DNA from: Powellomyces hirtus
Taxonomy: Eukaryota > Chytridiomycota > Chytridiomycetes > Spizellomycetales > Powellomycetaceae
Assembly (NCBI GenBank): GCA_025526995.1
Contig: JAHLKG010000015.1
Location: forward strand, 310,001 to 374,000
Direction of reading: 5' to 3'
Length of the DNA stretch: 64,000 nt
Shown: in pieces, positions 57,261 to 64,000 of the stretch
How the letters are laid out: every line of letters starts with the position of its first letter
Position numbering within the stretch: position 1 is the stretch's first letter
Translations under genes and position numbers: made by a program
The notes under the pieces: generated by a model
What the model was told of the DNA's origin: nothing
Databases searched by the model: none
Seen by the model: the letters and a program-made list of their open reading frames with translations, nothing else

Positions 57261-57583
57261 CCGTTGCTAGTAAATGAAATGCCCCCCAATTGCCGGCCTT
57301 TTTGTACAAATACTTTCCCCCAATCACATTCTACATATTGCCCATTCCCCATCGAATTGGGTCGCTCAATCAAACGCGATGAACGGTTCGCCCTGGCCAA
57401 AGCCGTGACAGTCTCGGATGCCAATGCTGCCGTCGAGAACACATGCATCTCTGCTTTACAAACGAAGGAACCTAACGGGTGGTTGCATAGCGAACACGAC
57501 TTTCAACACTACACTTGCACTGGCGCGTCTGAAACCGTCTTCACTATGTATAATTCAAAACTATGTAGTTATGGAGCCGGGTA
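57261..57583. other. convergent 3' intergenic region, MRE11 / Dap1
   Basis: 323 bp between two stops. Contains short open frames without support. Confidence 0.4.
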
Positions 57584-58280
57584 TCATGACTTCTCATTTT
57601 CCACCAAGGAACCAATATGAATGTACCTGCAACGTAAGAAGGATCAGCCGACAGCCCAGAAAAGCACGACTGTATATTCAAGCCGCACAGAAACATACTT
57701 GCTAGCAAACAACGCTGCCCACTCTCTTCCAGTTTGCCGCTCTTCATCATCAAGATCCTGCAGTTTATCGATCGGCCCTTTCGGGTCGGCCAGCATCTCA
57801 ACGTCGAACGAGTTCTTCGACAGGCCGCGGGAAGCGTCGCGCCCAGCAAAGTTTTCATATGGACCCCCTGTTGAAAGAACATGGCCAACCCGGCTTAGCG
57901 GACGCGCATAACGTTGTGGGGTCGGAGTTGAGCTCAATACCTGGTCCGTAGAATGACCGGCCCGCAGAGACATCATACACGTCTCCGAAGACTGCCATGT
58001 AAACCGGTCCGCCGTCTTTGCCACTAAAGGCTTGAAGTTCCAGTGGGGTGTAGTTCCGCATAACTATTGGGTCTATATCGCCGGATCAAAAGCATAAGCC
58101 GGTCAGGAAACGAAAGAAATGAAAGCAACGTGAGGCTTTCATTCGGGTGCACGTCGTACCTGCCGGGTGTTGCGGCGGCGGTATGCGAGACTGCTGATTC
58201 GAGCCCACGGACTTTACCAGGTACACCAGTATTAGAAGGAGGGCGCAGTCCAGCGGGGTTAGCATGCTTAGAAGGGACAT
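57584..58280 (-). CDS. DAP1: MAPR-family haem-binding protein (Dap1/PGRMC-like)
   Basis: Cytochrome b5-like membrane-associated progesterone-receptor family protein; Dap1 in yeasts binds haem and supports the P450 Erg11 in ergosterol synthesis. Exon 1 (ATG at 58280) encodes a single membrane anchor, [20 protein letters not shown]. Exon 2 reads [20 protein letters not shown] and [21 protein letters not shown]. Exon 3 holds [20 protein letters not shown], with the Tyr that contacts haem iron in the family. The last exon splices in frame as [14 protein letters not shown], matching the usual PGRMC C-terminus; stop at 57584-57586. About 170 residues. The longer open frame past exon 3 is read-through into an intron. 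Confidence 0.92.
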
Positions 58281-58544
58281 GGTTTTAACAGCAAGGTCGG
58301 GTTGGAAATGGGCAGGAATGTTCTGAATATTGGCAACGGACTATCGCGGTTGTTGCAACGTTTGGCCGATTTGCCGCGCCCCCCTGCGCCACGTGAGTCA
58401 TCCTCCGTTCAACCTCAAGTTTACGCTTCTTGCCCAAGAAACCCAAGAAACCGACAAACAGTTGGAAATTGCAAAGTCTCAAGCAAAGACCTGAGGCCTC
58501 ACAACTAGATACCTTCGTTTTCATTCGGACATCAACACAACAGC
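58281..58544. promoter_or_regulatory. bidirectional promoter, DAP1 / Cgi121
   Basis: 264 bp between divergent ATGs serve both genes. No TATA box evident. Confidence 0.45.
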
Positions 58545-59369
58545 ATGCAGCAAGTAGCTCTTCCGTCCCTATTCGCGGCGCCCTCAGCAGACGTCCCACA
58601 TCAAACCGTACCGCTCCCGCAATCCCAACATCAAATGCACGTCGCAGTCTTCACAGGGGTCAAAAACGCAAAAGAAGTCCGGAGTCTCCTGATTAAAGGT
58701 GACGAATCTGTTCCCCAAATGGCCTTGATAAATGCCGCCCCGGTAAGGACACCTAGTTCAGTGTGTCGTTGCTAGAATTTGTACCAACATGCGGTTCTCT
58801 TCCGTCAGCTAGATAGTAGATGTGTTCCAAGTCCAACTGGCATGTACAAAGGCGCTGTTACAGCAGGAACAAGGCATCATGAAGACCCGATCGCTTTACT
58901 CTGAGATCCTGTTCAATCTATGTCCTACGACGAACATCAGCGATGCTATCAGGCAATTTGGTATTGCGGAGTCTTCCAGCACGGTTATTGCGGTTATGCT
59001 GGGAACAGAAGCACCATCAGTGGAGGTACTTATTAAGCCCTGGAATCGTCAAGGAGCGAATTCAGTAACCTGATGTGATTCTTACATTTTTTTCGAATCC
59101 CGTTCCTGAAATTGAAAGATACAGAAGCAACTGATAGATCTTGTGCAAGGCGACATAATTGAAGTAAACCGGATACCGGATTTCACGGACCTGAAGACTG
59201 TCAGCAAGGTAAGCAAAACTGTGAACAGCTCGCTTTGCCCTTTTGCTTGATGATACTGACCGAAAAGCGTGATACGCAGATATACAAACTTGGAAATGCG
59301 GTCCGAGATCATAGCGAAACTCTCGCTTTAGTGATCGGCGCCATGGCCCTAAAAGGACATCTGAACTAG
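58545..59369 (+). CDS. CGI121: KEOPS/EKC complex subunit Cgi121 (TPRKB-like)
   Basis: Small subunit of the KEOPS complex that makes the t6A modification on tRNAs and affects telomeres; in yeast it binds the kinase Bud32. Four exons: MQQVALPSLFAAPSADVPHQ to ALINAAP; IVDVFQVQLACTKALLQQEQ to APSVE; KQLIDLVQGDIIEVNRIPDF to TVSK; and IYKLGNAVRDHSETLALVIG to GHLN, stop 59367-59369. Diagnostic family features are VKNAKEVRSLLIKG, the ALINA-IVD-FQ block, GIMKTRSLYSEILFNLCPTT and NISDAIRQFGI. About 190 residues, the usual size. Confidence 0.92.
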
Positions 59370-59718
59370 ATTGCGAACCGATAACATGTTGAGACATTTT
59401 TAGGTGGGCCCCACATCTGATATCCATGTGCAAAGCGCATGTGACTTTGCAGACGCTCCGTGTTTCTGCTCTGCTACGAATGGCTTCCTACAAGGCACAG
59501 GCTGGAGCAGTAGCTACTCTTCGCCTTTCACCGGCCACAACTGGTGCGCCCTCGCTCGGGACAACCTGGAACATCGTCTCTGACAAATCCGAGACGGAAG
59601 CATGTATTGCTGGATAACGCGGCGTAGAATGATGTTGAATCTCTATTTACAAATATGAAGTGTTAACGGCATGTATGAGCGCAAGTATCTAACTCTGGGT
59701 ATATAATAGTCATCGTCG
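59370..59718. other. convergent 3' intergenic region, Cgi121 / carrier
   Basis: About 350 bp with a short open frame (59426-59617) that lacks any motif. Nothing else is supported. Confidence 0.4.
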
Positions 59719-61189
59719 TTATGTCTCATCGTTATCCCAAAACTGGCTGCTCGCAACCTCATACGCGAACAGCCCAAGAGCCGATGGTGGCATGACACGC
59801 ACCAGCTGCGGGAGGATGCCCGCATAAAAGGGGCGTATGCCACGTTGCTTGACCACACTCCACACCTCCGACCATTGGAATCGATTCTGACCCGCAGCGG
59901 CATTGGCGTTGTGGAAGCCATCTTCGTAGATGGGCGCGGAGGCCTCCGCGACGGCTTTGGCCAGCCCTGGATTCTTTGTGATTTCGGCGGCTCGGGTCGC
60001 CGCGATTACGGCGGGGATGTTGTCAAGAGGATATATCACGGCCTGGTAGCCCATTCCGGCGGTTGCGCCTGCGAGAATGACAGCGGAGGCGTTGGCGATC
60101 GTCAGGCCTAAGGAGCGACGGGGTTTGTCCTGCTCTGGAGGTGATTGGGGGAGGGCATCAGCTACCGCCGCAGGTGTTGGCGGTGGTAATGGTTCTCGCT
60201 CCGCGTCCTCACGAAGATTCCACACGTCGGCCACCACTCCCTTCCCGACCTTTCGTATGTTCTCGAAAAAGAAAAAGAACAAGCCAAAACCACATGCATC
60301 CTTAGCAGCCAGAAACCCCACGCCCTTGTACAGCCTCTTGCACTTTCCCCACAAGTTCTTCTCGTCCTTAAGCGCACTCTGGCAAGTGCGGTACGTAAAC
60401 TTCATCATTCCCTCGTGGCGGTGCGCAACAATGTCAGCGGGGGAGATGTTGGCTTTGATGTTGTCAATGGGCGTGGCTATCAACGCGGTGCTAGCGCCGG
60501 CGAGCGCACCGGCTATGAAAGGGTGATGGTGGTCGAATGCGAGTGCGGCGGCGAGAGATGAGGATGAGTGAGCGTCGTCCGGGGATGTGGATAGGGCGGA
60601 GATGGTGGATGCGTAGACGTTGAAAAGCACGGCGCCGGCGACCGCGTTAGCGAAGAGCAGCGGTATAATGTTTCGTCCAAGAAACCCGTACTATGAAGAG
60701 AGGAAAAAAGCTTGAGTATAATCTGCTTCATAACCAGGCGCTAATGCAGTTTCTCCTACACACCCCTTCCTCTGCGACGACAGTACGCAAATACGCGTGT
60801 CCAACTTTCTGCCCAGACGCTTGAGCCATGTGGTTCACGACCATCCACGGACTGACTGTATGTGGTCTGAAGAGCTTTACAGGCAAGCGAAACCACCATT
60901 TCAATATCCCCTTGCCCATTGCTGTTGCGGCGAATGCACTCTTGGTTGCGACTGACTTTGCGACACCTACAGTCATATTATTAGAGTGTGGCTCATGTTC
61001 ATTCTTCAAGAGAACAACTTTCACACCTGCCATAACACCAGCGACGGGGGCCGGTCCAGTATCCGCAAAGGTGATTGAGGTTGAAACGTCACTTTTGGTG
61101 GCATTCGGTGGCGGTTGAGGAGAAGAGGGTGGTGCAGCAGGCGGTACCGCCGCTGGTGCCGCGAGGGAAGGAGTGATAGCGGAGGCCAT
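59719..61189 (-). CDS. mitochondrial carrier family protein
   Basis: Solute carrier of the inner mitochondrial membrane. Two or three exons; ATG at 61189 opens an Ala/Pro-rich stretch (MASAITPSLAAPAAVPPAAP) before the first helix. The three sequence repeats can be traced: a degenerate first signature WFRLPVKLFRP, a good second (IATPIDNIKANI, the PxDxxK pattern) and a third, VIYPLDNIPAVI, with the last position changed to Pro. Helices such as IAGALAGASTALI and AVILAGATAGMGYQA are present, and PFYAGILPQLVRVMPPSALG is the typical end of the third repeat. The last residues are FWDNDET. Substrate cannot be read from the sequence; the family position is unclear because the first repeat is weak. Total about 450 residues. 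Confidence 0.82.
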
Positions 61190-61525
61190 AGGAAGCAGAG
61201 GGAATTGCCCTTTCAGAAGCACTGACTACACCTCGAATAACATAATAGACCAGACGGGTTTTGACAGTATTCGCAGTGTCACCCCAGCCGAGATTTCACA
61301 CTCTGGAAATCCCCAGTGCGCAGCAACACAGCCACTCAAGCCACGACCTGCATATAGGCTGGATAAGCTGGCTGGAGTGTGGCTTCTGATCTGGCTAATC
61401 TATGACTCAATCTTTACCATGCTTGGTAGTATCATCTCATCATTCCATCATCCTCCCCTTTTCCCGGGAGTTGTCCCCATCTTCTATTCACACAAATTTC
61501 CATTTATCTCATCATAAAAAGCACC
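61190..61525. promoter_or_regulatory. bidirectional promoter, carrier / LEU2
   Basis: 336 bp between divergent ATGs. I looked for the yeast Leu3 site CCG-N4-CGG and did not find it. The LEU2 side has a C/T-rich leader (CATCATCCTCCCCTTTTCCC). Confidence 0.45.
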
Positions 61526-62739
61526 ATGTCTGCCACAACCTCCACGATCGTCCTCCTGCCCGGCGATGGTATTGGACCAGAAATCGTCGCTGAAGCACGC
61601 AAAGTCCTCAACAAGGTGGTCGCCGTCCGCAAGCTCAACATCCAGTTCAAGGAAGAGCTCATTGGAGGCTCCGCCATAGACAAGACTGGATCCCCTCTGC
61701 CCGATCAGACACTCGATGCGTGCAAAGCCGCGGCCGGCGTCCTGCTCGGCGCTGTTGGTGGACCGCAATGGCCCAAGAAGCCCACCGCCGAAACCCCAAA
61801 CCCGCCTCGTCCCGAGCAAGGGCTCCTGAAACTGCGAAAGGAACTGGACCTGTTTGCCAACATCAGACCATGCGTTTTTCCCGGCTCTTCGCTTCTGGAC
61901 CTCTCGCCTCTGAAGGAGCACATTGTCCAGGGATGTGATATCACGTTCGTACGAGAGCTGACCGGCGGGATCTACTTTGGCAAACGAGGCGAGGAGGACC
62001 AGAGCGGAGTCGCTTGGGACACCATGGAATACTCTGTAGCGGAGGTACAACGCATTACACGGATTGCGGCAAACTTGGCGATGCTGCACGACCCACCGCT
62101 TCCCATCACCTCCATTGACAAGGAGAACGTGCTTGCAACCTCGCGTCTCTGGAGACGTGTTGTTACAGAAACCTTGCAGAACGAGTTTCCCAAAATCAAA
62201 CTGTCGCACAACCTCGTGGACTCGGCAGCCATGCTGCTGGTGAAGAACCCGCGCGCTCTCAACGGTGTCGTGCTGACAGAGAACATGTTTGGCGATATTC
62301 TCTCCGACGAGGCGAGTGTTATTCCAGGATCCCTGGGACTGCTACCGTCTGCTAGTCTGAGTGGATGGGGCGACAAAAAAGTCGGCGTATACGAACCCAT
62401 TCACGGAAGTGCACCCGATATTGCTGGTCAAGGTAAGATATTATTACTCGAAAGCACATCTGTGGCTCTTGTCGTATTGCGGCGCGTGAGTGACTTAGGA
62501 TCTGCCTTTTCTTCTTTTCTTTAGGCATCGCGAACCCTGTCGGAACGATCCTCTCTGTTGCGCTACTGTTCCGCTACTCTCTCGGTCTGGATAAGGAAGC
62601 TCTGGGGATTGAACGCGCCGTCGAGCATGTCCTCGACACCCAACGCCTGCGCACCAAGGATCTGGGCGGGGAAACCTCTACGACGCAAATGGGTGACGCG
62701 GTCGTCAAAGCTCTGGAGGCTGAGCTGGCTAAAATCTAG
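61526..62739 (+). CDS. LEU2: 3-isopropylmalate dehydrogenase
   Basis: Leucine biosynthesis: NAD-dependent oxidation and decarboxylation of 3-isopropylmalate to 2-oxoisocaproate. The ATG at 61526 opens [20 protein letters not shown]. One intron (about 62434-62524) splits [19 protein letters not shown]. Family signatures: [26 protein letters not shown], the substrate-binding [10 protein letters not shown], the dimerising/catalytic [37 protein letters not shown] and the NAD-binding [10 protein letters not shown]. The end is EAELAKI at the TAG 62737-62739. About 374 residues, full length, all catalytic residues present. Confidence 0.98.
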
Positions 62740-63072
62740 GGTCAAGTTCTTTGTGACCACGCGCGCTTTTATCCTACTTCAATTTACTCAACATCATAAA
62801 CGTTATAATCACGATATTTTGACCAATCCATGCGAGATTGCCTTATCTGTTTCTCTCCCCACATATGCAACAACACTCGCAGATGGTGTCATCAAGTGCA
62901 AGATTATTTCCGTGTTTTTATTGAGTACGAGAGTTCGTGTAGCTTGTGTGTACAAAGGCTCATGTCCGTATAACTGCTTTATGTTCCTTTTTCTCTTTGT
63001 GACAAAACCTTTCTGAAATTCTGCCCGCTTCACCCGAGTCCAGTCAATTGTCGAGCGTCCGCCACCGGAACA
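62740..63072. other. convergent 3' intergenic region, LEU2 / DIFHL-motif gene
   Basis: 333 bp, A/T-rich. Contains 3' ends only. Confidence 0.45.
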
Positions 63073-63981
63073 TCAATTTTGGAAGATGTTGGAAGATCGG
63101 TGGTATTGCGGGTAGTGTCGCCTTCCTCTGAAGCCCATCTCTTCTGCAGCCATAGCGGCTTCACCATGCTGCTGCAAGATGCTGTGGTGCGGGTCCCGCT
63201 TGACGGCGGAGGACGGGGATGGGGCGTATTCATTATAATGGTGCGCCTTTGACGGGGAATACGGAGCAGTGGTCGTGGTGGAGTCCATAGCTTCGAGAGT
63301 TCTAGCGGGGTGGGAGCTGTTGGCGTTGGTATGGTAGCGGCGCTCATAGTGGTTTGTGGTGGTGGTGCCGGGATGATTGTTATCATCAACGAGATGGAAG
63401 ATATCGCTTGACGAGCGATGCTCACGAAGCGGAGTTCCCGGAGTTCCCGCCGCAACCTCAGAATGGAAGATGGTCGACTGGTTCCTGTCCGGCCTGATTC
63501 TGAGCGAGCCGGTCGAAGACGAGCTGGACACGAGGCCGCGGTCCCGGCCGGCACCCGTCGCATAGCTCGTAGTCGGCGGGGGCAATCCCACGAGATGATC
63601 ATCGGAGCCTCCAGGTGCAGAGCCCGCCATGCCCCTCAGATGAAAGATGTCGGTGGTGCTGTCTCTAGTCCGTGCGGCCTGCAAGCGAGCTGCGTAGTCG
63701 GAGTTTGGGGTGTGCGCGGGGTCGTGAGTTGTGGTCATGGATTTGTAGGACGACGACGCGGGTTCGTGGTAGTTTCCAAACACGATTTGGGACCGTCCCC
63801 CGGCAGTCTGTTGACGACTTCCGGGACCGCTGCTGTTAGCAGAGTTGCGAGTGCCCGAGGGGGGATCGTCTTGGCCCCATGGCTATTGGGAGAAAATGTG
63901 CGACGCGTAGTGAGAACGCGTATACACACGCTGATGCAAAACGCCAGACTATGCGAAGCTGAGACTTACAGTTCTGAGCAT
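63073..63981 (-). CDS. disordered protein with repeated DIFHL-type motifs
   Basis: Not recognised. Two exons: MLRT (ATG at 63981) splices in frame over an intron (about 63897-63969) to PWGQDDPPSGTRNSANSSGP. The protein, about 275 residues, is Ser/Thr/His/Gly-rich and probably disordered. A short linear motif recurs: QIVFGNYHEP, TTDIFHLRG, QSTIFHSE, SSDIFHLVDD and, at the extreme C-terminus, SSNIFQN. Each is preceded by Ser/Thr and a charged or polar residue, and several are followed by small tracts of Asp/Glu. The layout (several short I/V-F motifs in a disordered chain) recalls the microtubule-associated HN1/Jupiter group with its SxNIFG motifs, but that is a guess. Last gene of the window; its start is complete. 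Confidence 0.65.
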
Positions 63982-64000
63982 CTTGTGCAAGGTTTATGCA

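Noticed and set aside
56564..57448. 294-codon frame on the minus strand
   Set aside because: Antisense to the MRE11 tail; long because the tail lacks stop-generating codons in that frame. No motif of its own.
59426..59617. 63-codon frame after Cgi121
   Set aside because: No motif, no splice partner, lies in a convergent 3' spacer.
61190..61525. Leu3-type site in the LEU2 promoter
   Set aside because: No CCG-N4-CGG sequence found.
61484..62209. 241-codon frame on the minus strand
   Set aside because: Antisense to LEU2.

Overview
This is a stretch of a fungal nuclear genome, most likely a basidiomycete (Agaricomycotina-like). Almost every gene is split by introns of about 50-80 nt with GT...AG ends. 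Base composition is near 50% GC. The gene set is eukaryotic housekeeping, and it includes families that I associate with basidiomycetes rather than yeasts: a WDR62/MAPKBP1-type WD40 protein, a BRI3-like membrane protein and an EED-type Polycomb protein. The species cannot be fixed from the sequence. I recognise no tRNA, rRNA, CRISPR array or intact transposon.

Layout. 0.2-1.5 kb: Yip1-family Golgi membrane protein. 1.5-4.6 kb: gene-poor island with degenerate repeats and an orphan TATA box. 4.6-9.4 kb: septin-like GTPase with a C-terminal membrane segment (-), then a TBC Rab-GAP (+). 9.4-14 kb: sparse region with a PC-esterase/TBL-type membrane protein (-) and short repeats. 14-20.2 kb: WDR62-like scaffold (-) and an alpha/beta hydrolase (+) started from a shared 244-bp intergenic region. 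21-23.6 kb: unknown coiled-coil protein. 23.9-28.8 kb: MSH6. 29.4-29.9 kb: unknown single-exon protein. 30.4-34.3 kb: EED-like WD40 protein with a long N-terminal region carrying AT-hook-like motifs. 34.6-36.4 kb: FCP1-like HAD protein (-). 36.7-39.5 kb: SRP72. 39.6-40.1 kb: BRI3-like protein (-). 40.3-46.2 kb: APC1. 46.7-49.6 kb: unknown coiled-coil protein (-). 49.9-51.0 kb: PRMT1-type arginine methyltransferase (-). 51.8-53.8 kb: endopolyphosphatase. 54.3-57.3 kb: MRE11. 57.6-58.3 kb: Dap1/MAPR haem protein (-). 58.5-59.4 kb: KEOPS subunit Cgi121. 59.7-61.2 kb: mitochondrial carrier (-). 61.5-62.7 kb: LEU2. 63.1-64.0 kb: disordered protein with repeated DIFHL-type motifs (-).

Functional themes are genome maintenance and the cell cycle (MSH6, MRE11, APC1, PRMT1), chromatin silencing (EED), membrane traffic and secretion (Yip1-like, TBC, SRP72) and metabolism (LEU2, carrier, Dap1). 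There is no sign that they form a biosynthetic or defence cluster; neighbours look unrelated apart from several tight head-to-head pairs. The most unusual items are (i) the EED homologue joined to an AT-hook-bearing N-terminus, (ii) two independent direct duplications of about 190-200 bp that each copy the end of a coding sequence plus its 3' flank (endopolyphosphatase, recent; APC1, decayed), (iii) the septin-like GTPase with a membrane tail, (iv) an HAD-phosphatase-like protein whose catalytic motif reads DLNGT, and (v) the DIFHL-motif protein. Exon boundaries were read by eye; first and last coordinates are firmer than internal ones.
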